NCBI GenBank assembly: GCA_009885945.1
Contig: VFJR01000056.1
Coordinates: 1-35,894, forward strand
Source: Anaerolineaceae bacterium
Lineage (GTDB): Bacteria; Chloroflexota; Anaerolineae; Anaerolineales; Villigracilaceae
Direction: 5' to 3'
DNA: 35,894 bases
The stretch's first letter is position 1; every line of letters starts with the position of its first letter. A program made the position numbers and the translations under genes. This document shows positions 26,053 through 34,050 of the stretch, piece by piece. The notes under the pieces were generated by a model. It ran no database searches and had not been told where the DNA came from. It saw nothing but the letters and a program-made list of their open reading frames with translations.

Positions 26053-27009
26053 TTACCCGCCGCCCATGGTTTTTGATATAGTAATACCCGCGGGGGTCAT
26101 CAAAACAATAAGCAATGTTGGCATCGTCAAAAAAGCCATCGGGAATATCATTTTTACAGGAGCTGAATGCGCCTTCTCTTCTGCAATTTGCTTCCGCCGA
26201 ACACGCATTTGATCAGACTGGATACGCAATACTTTTGCCATACTTACACCAAGAGTTTGACTTTGAATGATTGCAGCAACAAAACTTGTCATTTCAGAAA
26301 CTCCAAGCCGATTTGACATATCACGCAATGCTTCTCTTTGGGGCTTTCCCAATTGAACCTCTCTAATACATCGGCTAAAGGCAAACGCAAGTTCATTTTC
26401 CCATTTTTCCGCCACCTTAGACATTGCCGCATCAAAACCAAGGCCGGCTTCAACGCAAATAGTCAGCAAATCAAGCGCGTCTGGCATGGCATTACGAATA
26501 TCCAGTTGACGCCTATCAGTTTTGCTTTTTATTAATAACTGGGGCAGATAAAATCCAAATATTCCGAAAAGGATCAAGTACAAAAGAAATTTACTAACAG
26601 GCCACGGATTTGGCATTATAAAATAATAAAAAATCATCAAAACAACAAAAATGCCCATAACTACAAAGCGGGAAGCTAAAAAAGTGGATGCATCAATACC
26701 GCCCGGGTTTCCAGCCATATCTAATTTTCGCGCAGCATCCTCAAGCGCATTTTGAGGCGTATAACGATTAGAAATTTCCCCGACACGCTTTATAAAAGGA
26801 ACAATAACCCTTTCACTAAAAGGGCGCTCTAACTCCACTTGCTCAAGAGATATTACTTCGCCGCGCGAAGTAGCATCTGCAAGACGCGCCATAACAGGAT
26901 CCTCATTGTCTAAATTGTTTTTAGAAAAATTAATTCCAACCACAACTAAAGCGACTGCGCCGCCTAAAACAACAACCCCAACAATTACCCAAATTAAAGT
27001 GGAAGACAT
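26053..27009 (-). CDS. tadC: TadC-like pilus assembly protein (T2SSF domain)
   Basis: This is one of the two inner-membrane platform proteins of a Tad-type pilus (GspF/TadC family). The 318 residues include an N-terminal helix (about 7-27), two adjacent helices in the middle (about 110-160), the T2SSF domain with MPDALDLLTICVEAGLGFDAAM and LGVSEMTSFVAAIIQSQTLG, and a final helix near the C-terminus (about 288-310). The segment RQIAEEKAHSAPVKMIFPMA is typical of TadC. It starts 5 bp after the tadB stop. The ribosome-binding site is weak, so translation probably depends on coupling with tadB. Confidence 0.93.
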   Translation of the reverse strand: MSSTLIWVIVGVVVLGGAVALVVVGINFSKNNLDNEDPVMARLADATSRGEVISLEQVELERPFSERVIVPFIKRVGEISNRYTPQNALEDAARKLDMAGNPGGIDASTFLASRFVVMGIFVVLMIFYYFIMPNPWPVSKFLLYLILFGIFGFYLPQLLIKSKTDRRQLDIRNAMPDALDLLTICVEAGLGFDAAMSKVAEKWENELAFAFSRCIREVQLGKPQREALRDMSNRLGVSEMTSFVAAIIQSQTLGVSMAKVLRIQSDQMRVRRKQIAEEKAHSAPVKMIFPMAFLTMPTLLIVLMTPAGITISKTMGGG

Positions 27010-27014
27010 ATGAC

Positions 27015-27980
27015 TTATACCTTTATATCAGCTATTTTCATCATAACAGCGTAACCCAAACCAATTAATCCAAGCACAACCCCAGCAAAAATAACAACAC
27101 AAGTTGTACCTGAATCAGTAATTGGCTTCATATAACCAGGGTTTGAGAACCATATAAATACACCCACACCTACAGGAACGAGCGACAAAACAGTACCAGA
27201 TGCACGCACTTGCGATGTTAAAACCCTTACATCGCCTTTTATTTTTACCCGTTCTCTAATTGTATAAGCAATTGTCTCTAATATTTCAGAAAGGTTACCA
27301 CCAACTTCACGTTGAACATTTATAGCCGTAATCATAAAATCCAAATCTTCACTGGGAATACGCCGCAAAAGATTATCAAGTGCCGATTCCATAGGAATGC
27401 CAATTTGAATTTCCTGAACGACCCGCCGAAACTCATCAGACATAGGTGGGGGCATCTCTCTACTAACAGCTTCCATAGCTTGAATAGTTGAGTACCCAGC
27501 GCGAAGTCCATTCACAGTTAAACTTAACATATCCGCCAATTGCCCATTAAATTTAAGCAAGCGAGATGCTTGTTGTCTTTTTACATACATTCGCGGCAAG
27601 ATTGCACCAAATCCAGCTCCAAGCACAAAAGAGAATGGCTTATAATCTCCTAAAAACCATGCGATAAACCCTAAACTCAATATTGAAATTCCAATAAGAG
27701 CAAAATACTCACCCACTTTAAATTTTACATCTGCCCGCGCAAGTTCTCGCGCTATACGATCACCAGAGCTTGTTTTAGAAACTTTATTCGTTACCCAGTC
27801 TGTTAGGGCTGTTTTATCTTTTTCTTTATTCCCGGATGCTTTGGCATCATCTTCTAGGTATTGCCCTAAACGTTGCTCTACAAGCTGGCCTTCACTGCCA
27901 GATGAAATAACAAGCCCTACAATTAGTAAGACCACGAGAAGGACAGCGCCAATAATTATTATCCAAGTTACAGTGCTCAT
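27015..27980 (-). CDS. tadB: TadB-like pilus assembly protein (T2SSF domain)
   Basis: This is the second inner-membrane platform protein (GspF/TadB family), 321 residues. It has an N-terminal helix (about 5-27), a soluble stretch, paired helices around residues 95-130, the T2SSF domain with GQLADMLSLTVNGLRAGYSTIQAMEAVSREMPPP, and terminal helices. The conserved NVQREVGGNLSEILETIAYTIRER segment identifies the TadB type. It is 28 bp downstream of the ATPase gene, with AGGA ahead of the ATG. TadB and TadC together anchor the ATPase and the growing pilus. Confidence 0.93.
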   Translation of the reverse strand: MSTVTWIIIIGAVLLVVLLIVGLVISSGSEGQLVEQRLGQYLEDDAKASGNKEKDKTALTDWVTNKVSKTSSGDRIARELARADVKFKVGEYFALIGISILSLGFIAWFLGDYKPFSFVLGAGFGAILPRMYVKRQQASRLLKFNGQLADMLSLTVNGLRAGYSTIQAMEAVSREMPPPMSDEFRRVVQEIQIGIPMESALDNLLRRIPSEDLDFMITAINVQREVGGNLSEILETIAYTIRERVKIKGDVRVLTSQVRASGTVLSLVPVGVGVFIWFSNPGYMKPITDSGTTCVVIFAGVVLGLIGLGYAVMMKIADIKV

Positions 27981-28008
27981 AATTAACCGATATCCTGTTG
28001 TTTAGCGA

Positions 28009-29436
28009 TCAACGACGACGCTCACCAATACCAAAAATAGATGGGGGCAAATGAATACCTGCTGCGTCAATTTTATCCATAAATTTTGGGCGTAGCCCAG
28101 TTGGGCGCAACCGTCCAACTATTTTGCCATTATCTATGCCTGTTTGCTCAAAAACAAAAATATCTGTCATAGTAATAACTTCGCCTTCCATACCGCTTAC
28201 TTCTGTAATATATGTGACTTTTCGTGTCCCGTCACGCATACGTTCTTGTTGACAAATCAAATCTACAGCGCCAGAAATTTGCTCACGAATAGCACGGATA
28301 GGTAGATCCATACCCGCCATCAAACACATAGTCTCAACACGAGAAATGGCGTCGCGCGGTGTATTTGCATGTGCAGTAGTCATGGAGCCGTCATGACCTG
28401 TATTCATAGCTTGTAACATATCCAATGTTTCACCGCCACGGCACTCCCCTACAATAATTCTTTCTGGACGCATACGGAGCGCATTCATAACCAAATCACG
28501 AATCGAGACCTCGCCTCTGCCTTCAATATTAGGCGGGCGGGACTCCAACGTGACCACATGTTCTTGACGCAACTGCAACTCTGCCGCATTTTCAATTGTT
28601 AATATACGCTCATCGTTAGGAATAAAGCCCGACATAACATTTAACAGTGTTGTTTTTCCCGAGCCAGTACCGCCGGAAATTAAAATATTCAAACGCGCTT
28701 CAACGCATGCCTTTAAAAACTGCACAGCTTCTGCGCTTACTGAGCCAAACTGAATTAATTGTTCAATAGTAATTGGGCTTTTAGAAAATTTACGAATAGT
28801 CAAAACTGGACCGACGAGAGAAATAGGAGGAATAACCGCATTAACACGAGATCCATCTTGCAAGCGTGCATCTACATAAGGGCTAGATTCGTCAATACGC
28901 CGACCCAAAGGCGCAACAATACGGTCAATAATTCGCATTACATGTTCGTTACCTTCAAAAGTTACTGGAACCCGATGTAACTTGCCTTTACGTTCAATAT
29001 ATATGTTCTTAGGTCCATTAACCATTATTTCTGTAATAGTGTCATCTTCTAAAAGGGTCTGTAATGGCCCAAGCCCTAATATCTCCGCAACTATTTGATC
29101 AAATAGGCGCGACCTTTCAGGTCTTGAAAGGACAATATTTTCATCGGCAAGTATCTGTTCAAAATGTTCTTGTATAGTACGACGAATCTCATCTGTTCTT
29201 GAAATATCTATGGATGGGTCAAGCTCAGATAACAACTTATTTTGAACTCTCGTTTTCAAGTCAAAGTAAGATCCAGCCTGAGGGGTAGTATTTGGAGCAT
29301 TAACCCGATTAGCCTGCATTGAAGAAAGCCGGGAGCCGCCACCAGATTCACCCCCCCCGGATGCTGGCGGAGACGAAGCTGGAGATTGTTGCCCGCTGCC
29401 GCCTTGACCTTGTTCTATACGTTTTAACAACGACAT
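28009..29436 (-). CDS. tadA: TadA/CpaF-like pilus assembly ATPase
   Basis: This is the motor ATPase of the pilus (type II/IV secretion ATPase family, CpaF group), 475 residues. A Gly/Ser/Pro-rich low-complexity tail (about 10-40) comes first, then the N-terminal domain with GLGPLQTLLEDDTITEIMVNG (119-139). The ATPase shows Walker A GGTGSGKTT (255-263), RIIVGECRGGE with the Walker B glutamate (326-336), and the His box TGHDGSMTTAHANTP (346-360). AAAGGAG lies ahead of the ATG. It sits between tadZ (24 bp) and tadB (28 bp). Only one motor ATPase is present, as is common in Tad systems, where a single enzyme powers both extension and retraction. Confidence 0.95.
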   Translation of the reverse strand: MSLLKRIEQGQGGSGQQSPASSPPASGGGESGGGSRLSSMQANRVNAPNTTPQAGSYFDLKTRVQNKLLSELDPSIDISRTDEIRRTIQEHFEQILADENIVLSRPERSRLFDQIVAEILGLGPLQTLLEDDTITEIMVNGPKNIYIERKGKLHRVPVTFEGNEHVMRIIDRIVAPLGRRIDESSPYVDARLQDGSRVNAVIPPISLVGPVLTIRKFSKSPITIEQLIQFGSVSAEAVQFLKACVEARLNILISGGTGSGKTTLLNVMSGFIPNDERILTIENAAELQLRQEHVVTLESRPPNIEGRGEVSIRDLVMNALRMRPERIIVGECRGGETLDMLQAMNTGHDGSMTTAHANTPRDAISRVETMCLMAGMDLPIRAIREQISGAVDLICQQERMRDGTRKVTYITEVSGMEGEVITMTDIFVFEQTGIDNGKIVGRLRPTGLRPKFMDKIDAAGIHLPPSIFGIGERRR

Positions 29437-29460
29437 AAACTAAACTCCTTTAGTCCAAGC

Positions 29461-30699
29461 TTATCGCTTGGGCTTCACAGATTCCGCTTCAAGTGAATTA
29501 ATTCTTGCTCGCACGCCCTCGGCAATAGCATATATGCCTCGACCAACAGGCTGGGTTTTATTGTCAACCATAAAAGGTACACCTCTATTTACAGAAGGTA
29601 CCACAATCCGTTCATCAAAAGGAATAACTGCAGTAACCGGTTGCTTAAGGTTTTCGCCCACACGCTCCGGGGTAATTGAAATTCGCTTATCAAATTTATT
29701 CATGACAAATAAAATACGATTTGAATCAAAGTTATTCATTTGAAGTAAATCTAAGAATAAACGGGCACTTTTAATAGACGGAATCTCCTGAGTAACAACT
29801 AAAAGGATAACGTCGCTCAAAGAAACTGCAACCTTTGCAATATCTGTCAGAACAGATGTTGTATCAATTACAACGTACGCATACATTTGCTTGAGATACG
29901 AAATTACTTTTTCAAATTGATCAGCTGTAACAGTTTCCTCTAAATCAGGTTTTTGAGGCGCTGCAAGAATGCGTACACCTGTGCTTGAATGCTTAATCAG
30001 AATACTTTCAACAACCTCTGCTTCTAATTGATCTACGCGAGGAGCCAGTTCTGAAAATGTGTTTTTACCCTGTTCGTTCATAAAAATGGCCACATCGCCA
30101 AATTGTATATTGCTATCTACAAGAACTACTTTTGTATCTTCGTTATGAAGCGCGATAGCCAAGTTCACCGCAACTGTAGTACAACCCACACCGCCTTTTG
30201 GGCTATATACTGAGATAATCTTACCATTAACTGCTGGCAAAGCGGACGTACCCACAGCAGAAACACCAGATGCGCCTGCTGAAACAACGCGCGCTGGCAC
30301 ATCTTTACTACGCTCAGTGCGAGCATTTTCTGCTGCGCGGCGCACAGCAGAAATTAACTCATCACCCATTGGTGGTTTTGTCAAAAAATCACGGGCACCC
30401 GCAAGCATGGCGCGACGCATATAATTTTGGTCGCTTTGAACAGAAAGAATTACAACTTGTATATAAGGGGTTTTTTGTCGAATAATTTCAGTAGCGGATA
30501 TACCGTCAATATCCGGCATATTAATATCCATCAATACCACGTCCGGGTCCAACTCTTGGGCGAGCTGGATACCTTCTTTACCACTGCGCGCAGCACCAAC
30601 TACCTCAATATCTGTTTCAAACTGCAATAATTTCTTAATATTCTCGCGGGTTTCTGCAATATCATCTACTATTAATACTCTTATTTTACCGGATGCCAT
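29461..30699 (-). CDS. tadZ: TadZ/CpaE-like pilus localisation protein with intact receiver domain
   Basis: This 412-residue protein fuses a response-regulator receiver (1 to about 125) with a ParA/MinD-type ATPase (from about 158). The receiver keeps all phosphorylation residues: Asp12/Asp13, phospho-acceptor Asp58 in VVLMDINMPDIDG, Ser86 and Lys108. An Ala/Ser/Gly/Val-rich linker follows. The ATPase begins with KIISVYSPKGGVGCTT: the signature Lys168 is present but the Walker A lysine position is Cys173. VVLVDSNIQFGDVAIFM and YVVIDTTSVLTD complete the core. TadZ/CpaE proteins place the pilus at a pole and recruit the other parts; their N-terminal receivers are usually degenerate, so an intact one points to control by a histidine kinase not seen here. 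GAGGTGA lies upstream of the ATG. It is second in the pilus operon. Confidence 0.93.
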   Translation of the reverse strand: MASGKIRVLIVDDIAETRENIKKLLQFETDIEVVGAARSGKEGIQLAQELDPDVVLMDINMPDIDGISATEIIRQKTPYIQVVILSVQSDQNYMRRAMLAGARDFLTKPPMGDELISAVRRAAENARTERSKDVPARVVSAGASGVSAVGTSALPAVNGKIISVYSPKGGVGCTTVAVNLAIALHNEDTKVVLVDSNIQFGDVAIFMNEQGKNTFSELAPRVDQLEAEVVESILIKHSSTGVRILAAPQKPDLEETVTADQFEKVISYLKQMYAYVVIDTTSVLTDIAKVAVSLSDVILLVVTQEIPSIKSARLFLDLLQMNNFDSNRILFVMNKFDKRISITPERVGENLKQPVTAVIPFDERIVVPSVNRGVPFMVDNKTQPVGRGIYAIAEGVRARINSLEAESVKPKR

Positions 30700-30739
30700 A
30701 AATTTTCACCTCGAGTGGATTATTGCAACACCAAAATTG

Positions 30740-31795
30740 TTAATTGCCTTCAACTTGAACTACATCATTAGGGAGAAACGGTTGTTGAAGGATATTAACT
30801 TGTGGATGAAGAGAATAGGGCAAACGCGCAGGAACCGGTATATTATATTGACTTAATAAAAACTGCAAGGTAGCAGCTTCAGTGACCTGACGCGATTGAT
30901 CGCTGGCATTACGCAATGTTAAATGTATTTGCGCATTGGTATACACCATATAGGTTAGCATTAAAGAATCTTGTGGGGAAACCAAAAGTGTGACAAGGTC
31001 TGGGCTTGGCTCAGCAGGTTGTCCTTGAGTAGCAGGATCCCCATTGTTTGCATTTGCTTGTTGCTGCTCAACAGTTTGACGAGAAAAATTACCCAATTTC
31101 ATTACTACAACATCTTGTAACATGATCTGACAAACTGTACGGGCTCTTTGCGGCTCACCAGGAGTGTAATAAAAAGGCTGCTGCAAAGACGGATCCAATT
31201 CAACCCGGCCAGCAACGCCGCCAGGTCCAGTTGTCAAAACTGGTTGAACGTCGGCGCTAAGCCCAGGCGCAACAAGGGCAGTAAATCCATTGGGAAGAGC
31301 AGATTGGAAGCCCGGATCAACATCTACAAAAAGGAAACAACCTACTACATTAACATGTGCACCGTCATTAACTCCATACCCCGCCAAAGACAAGCGCGTA
31401 ATCGGGATTGCCATTGCGGTCATGCCTGGAGGAACGATAGATGCCCATTGAGGACCGGCGATAGAGACAGCCGATGATTTTTCACTCACCATCGCTTCAG
31501 TGATTAATGCATCTTGACTTAACGGAAACAATGCTACTTTATTTGGAACAAGAAGGGATATTTCTTCTTTTGTATAGTAACTGCTGATAATATTTGCTTG
31601 AGGAATCTTAACTGTTTTCAGCATTGCCTCGGTGATTTCCACACCTTGAGGAATGTTTTGCCCAGCGGCAAATACCTCAATATCAATTGGCACTTCTACA
31701 GCTGGTTGTGATAGCTGAGTAAGCACATAGCCAACCGCTGCAAGCCCAATGATCAATATAAGTACAACAAGTATTAGAGTACGGCCACGGCGCAT
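30740..31795 (-). CDS. cpaB: CpaB/RcpC-like pilus assembly protein (SAF domain)
   Basis: This is the first gene of the pilus operon (351 residues). An N-terminal membrane helix (about 6-27, LILVVLILIIGLAAVGYVL) anchors an extracytoplasmic protein. The SAF domain (about 40-105) has VFAAGQNIPQGVEITEAMLKTVKIPQ, and the middle region has MTAMAIPITRLSLAGYGVNDGAHVNVVG, typical of CpaB/RcpC. In diderm bacteria RcpC contacts the secretin; here no secretin gene is present, so its role may be at the cell wall or periplasm. GAGGAG lies 5 nt ahead of the ATG, and a promoter candidate lies 24 bp further upstream. Confidence 0.92.
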   Translation of the reverse strand: MRRGRTLILVVLILIIGLAAVGYVLTQLSQPAVEVPIDIEVFAAGQNIPQGVEITEAMLKTVKIPQANIISSYYTKEEISLLVPNKVALFPLSQDALITEAMVSEKSSAVSIAGPQWASIVPPGMTAMAIPITRLSLAGYGVNDGAHVNVVGCFLFVDVDPGFQSALPNGFTALVAPGLSADVQPVLTTGPGGVAGRVELDPSLQQPFYYTPGEPQRARTVCQIMLQDVVVMKLGNFSRQTVEQQQANANNGDPATQGQPAEPSPDLVTLLVSPQDSLMLTYMVYTNAQIHLTLRNASDQSRQVTEAATLQFLLSQYNIPVPARLPYSLHPQVNILQQPFLPNDVVQVEGN

Positions 31796-31818
31796 AAAAA
31801 CTCCTCGTTTAAAAGACT

Positions 31819-31847
31819 ATAATATTTCTATCACATATATTATACAA
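31819..31847 (-). promoter_or_regulatory. candidate sigma-70 promoter of the pilus operon
   Basis: Read on the minus strand, TTGTAT (31847-31842) is followed after exactly 17 bp by TATTAT (31824-31819), ahead of the cpaB ribosome-binding site and the ATG at 31795. Another TATAAT overlaps the -35 (31844-31839) but lacks a good partner. This was found by eye. Confidence 0.45.
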
Positions 31848-31913
31848 GAAAAATGGCGAAATCATACGGGTAAATATTGACCAATGTACCTTAAGCCAAA
31901 GGAGAAATCACAA

Positions 31914-32330
31914 ATGAATACTGTCAACGAACGGAACAAAGCAATTATTGAAGAATTTCGAGCAAACGAAGGCAAAGTTGGCGGTAACTTTGCAGGCAGG
32001 ACCTTACTGCTTTTGCATACAAAGGGCGCAAAGAGTCAACAGGAGCGCACCAATCCACTGGCGTGCATCAGCGATAACGAACGATGGGTGGTGATCGCAT
32101 CCAAAGCTGGAGCGCCTACTCATCCCGACTGGTATTACAACGTACTTGCAAACCCGCTGGTAACTGTGGAAGTTGGCACGAAAAAATTTCAAGCGCATGC
32201 TGCAGCGGCTGACGAACCAGAACGAACCCGCCTGTTTAATCAAATGATCGAAATCGCGCCTGCCTTTGATGAGTACCGCCGCAAAACAACGCGTGTTTTG
32301 CCTGTCATTGTTCTAACACCTATAAAATAA
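31914..32330 (+). CDS. DDN-like F420(H2)-dependent nitroreductase family protein, copy 1
   Basis: This 138-residue protein belongs to the nitroreductase/deazaflavin-dependent oxidoreductase family related to mycobacterial Ddn, which uses coenzyme F420. Family landmarks are GRTLLLLHTKGAKSQQERTNPL, VVIASKAGAPTHPDWYYNVLANPLVTVEVG and a C-terminal FDEYRRKTTRVLPVIVLTPI. The ATG at 31914 is preceded by AAAGGAG (31899-31905); the in-frame ATG at 31884 lacks one. It is the first of three tightly packed genes and is a paralogue of the third. Substrate and actual F420 use are inferred from the family only. Confidence 0.92.
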   Translation: MNTVNERNKAIIEEFRANEGKVGGNFAGRTLLLLHTKGAKSQQERTNPLACISDNERWVVIASKAGAPTHPDWYYNVLANPLVTVEVGTKKFQAHAAAADEPERTRLFNQMIEIAPAFDEYRRKTTRVLPVIVLTPIK

Positions 32331-32343
32331 TAAGGAGATTTTC

Positions 32344-32883
32344 TTGTCAAAATATATTGCATTCCTACGAGCCATTAACGTAGGCGGTCGTACTGTCAAA
32401 ATGGAGAGGCTGCGCGAGAGCTTTGAGACGCTTGGCTTTCTTAACGTGGAAACATTCATCGCCAGCGGGAACGTGATATTTGATTCGGACTCTAAGAATC
32501 CCCGAAGCTTGGAAACGCTCATCGAAGCTGGATTAAGCACAGAGCTAGGATTCGAGGCGCCGACTTTCATCCGCACAAGCGCAGAGTTAGGCAAGCTCGC
32601 AAATTACAAGGCATTTCAACAAAGCGAAATAGACAAAGCCACCGCGCTCAACATATGTTTTTTGAAGAGTCCATTGGATAATGATTCAATAAATAAGTTG
32701 ATGGAACGAAAGAACGAGATTGACGATTTCGCCGTGCATGAACGTGAAATGTATTGGCTGTGCCACAAGAAACAAAGCGACTCTACATTTTCCAACGCTG
32801 TGCTTGAGAAAACGACAGGAAGCCAATCTACAATGCGCGGGCTGAATACGATCATTAAAATGGCTGAGAAGTGGGCGACTTAA
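32344..32883 (+). CDS. DUF1697-family protein
   Basis: This 179-residue protein fits DUF1697, a bacterial family of unknown function. It opens with the family's most conserved block, YIAFLRAINVGG, followed by LRESFETLGFLNVETFIASGNVIFDS, and has TTGSQSTMRGLNTIIKM near the end. The start is a TTG at 32344, decided by AAGGAG a few bases upstream (32332-32337) and by the family N-terminus. It lies 13 bp after DDN copy 1 and 18 bp before DDN copy 2, so the three are probably one transcript. No membrane segments are seen. Confidence 0.88.
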   Translation: MSKYIAFLRAINVGGRTVKMERLRESFETLGFLNVETFIASGNVIFDSDSKNPRSLETLIEAGLSTELGFEAPTFIRTSAELGKLANYKAFQQSEIDKATALNICFLKSPLDNDSINKLMERKNEIDDFAVHEREMYWLCHKKQSDSTFSNAVLEKTTGSQSTMRGLNTIIKMAEKWAT

Positions 32884-32901
32884 AGAAGAAAGGAGAATTC
32901 T

Positions 32902-33318
32902 ATGAGCGACGATGACGATTGGAATAAGAAATTGATCGAAGAGTTTCGAAATAATGGCGGCAAGGTGAGTGGATATTTCAGCGGCAAGACTCTGCTTCTT
33001 TTACATACCATAGGCGCAAAAAGCGGACTGGAACGCGTAACCCCAACAGCATACGTCAAAGACAGCGAACGGCTAGCGATTATTGCATCAAACAGCGGAG
33101 CACCCAATCATCCAGCTTGGTATCACAATCTACTTGCGGAGCCGTTGGTGACTGTTGAGGTTGGCACCGAAACCTTTCAAGTGCGTGCTGTGATTGCGAA
33201 AGAACCAGAACGGACTCACCTCTTCGATAAAATGGCGGAGATGATGCCGATCTTTGATCAATATCGGCGTGAAGCAACGCGCGCGATCCCTGTCGTTGTG
33301 CTAACGCCTGTAAAGTAA
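32902..33318 (+). CDS. DDN-like F420(H2)-dependent nitroreductase family protein, copy 2
   Basis: This is a 138-residue paralogue of the first gene in this unit: GKTLLLLHTIGAKSGLERVTP, IIASNSGAPNHPAWYHNLLAEPLVTVEVG, and the tail DQYRREATRAIPVVVLTPV align throughout with copy 1 without large gaps. AAAGGAG lies ahead of the ATG. Both copies keep the family core; they differ in the N-terminus and in charged surface positions. Tandem copies flanking a DUF1697 gene suggest duplication followed by divergence. A bidirectional hairpin follows 8 bp after the stop. Confidence 0.92.
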   Translation: MSDDDDWNKKLIEEFRNNGGKVSGYFSGKTLLLLHTIGAKSGLERVTPTAYVKDSERLAIIASNSGAPNHPAWYHNLLAEPLVTVEVGTETFQVRAVIAKEPERTHLFDKMAEMMPIFDQYRREATRAIPVVVLTPVK

Positions 33319-33325
33319 TTGTCAT

Positions 33326-33372
33326 AAATAAAAACGGTCTCGTTGACTTTACGCCCGAGAATGTTTTTATTT
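33326..33372. terminator. bidirectional intrinsic terminator
   Basis: Two 17-nt arms (33326-33342 and 33356-33372) pair with two adjacent mismatches around a 13-nt loop; the loop-side stem is TCTCG / CGAGA, and the outer arms are A-run and T-run. It lies between the plus-strand DDN unit (stop at 33318) and the minus-strand gene ending at 33504. The remaining 33373-33503 shows no gene that I can support. Confidence 0.75.
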
Positions 33373-33503
33373 TGCGCCGAAATTCCCACTACAAATCCAA
33401 GTACCGACCTCTCTCCCGTCTTCCAAAATTAGGAGAGCTTATTGGCTTATCAGCAAAATATTGGATTGGACAATCTCGTAACCGTTTTGTAATCAGCGGC
33501 TGC

Positions 33504-34013
33504 TTAGGTTGTTTTTTGCAGTATCTCAGCCAATTGTTCATTGGCAAATTCCAGTCGGGTGATCTGATCCATCGGTGAATAGCGTGTGATTTTTACTGCG
33601 TTACGAGCTTCCTTGGATTCGCGTTTGGCGAATAAGGGCGCGATAAACGCAGAGATCACCCACCAAACCATAGCGAACACACCCAATCCCATGATCGCTC
33701 CAATAAATAACTTTATTATCAGGCTGTTATCCCCAGTCCAACGGAGAATTAACACGATCATGGCGGCAATGCCTGCAAGGATGCCGCCGCCTACAGCGAC
33801 ATGCTTTTCAACAACCTTCTCGACTGAGCTTTTGAAACTTGCCGCTTGATAATGTTTTTCACACATTGGAACGTCAACTTTCATTCGATACGTTTTTTGC
33901 CCATAGGTATAAACCTGTTCGATCCCAAAATATTTTGAAGAGGGCGACATACAAACAACGCACATTGATGGGAATTTGAATTGAGCTAATTTAACATCAA
34001 CAGATTTCGACAT
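33504..34013 (-). CDS. uncharacterised two-helix membrane protein with N-terminal cysteines
   Basis: I do not recognise this 169-residue protein. A short polar N-terminus holds CVVC (about residues 18-21) and a later CEKHY, which could bind a metal or form a small zinc knuckle. A basic stretch is followed by two hydrophobic helices (about 73-91 and 97-120) and a charged C-terminal tail with KRESKEARNAVKITRY. GGAG lies ahead of the ATG, which supports real translation. It stands alone on the minus strand, convergent with the DDN unit. Sequence composition is like the rest of the window. It could be a small stress or envelope protein; nothing in the context decides. Confidence 0.75.
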   Translation of the reverse strand: MSKSVDVKLAQFKFPSMCVVCMSPSSKYFGIEQVYTYGQKTYRMKVDVPMCEKHYQAASFKSSVEKVVEKHVAVGGGILAGIAAMIVLILRWTGDNSLIIKLFIGAIMGLGVFAMVWWVISAFIAPLFAKRESKEARNAVKITRYSPMDQITRLEFANEQLAEILQKTT

Positions 34014-34050
34014 GAAAATTCTCCAATCTCTATTTTTTGATATACAGATT

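Noticed and set aside
33372-33578. Plus-strand frame of 68 codons after the DDN unit
   Set aside because: It begins in the terminator, has no ribosome-binding site and runs antisense into the end of the membrane-protein gene.
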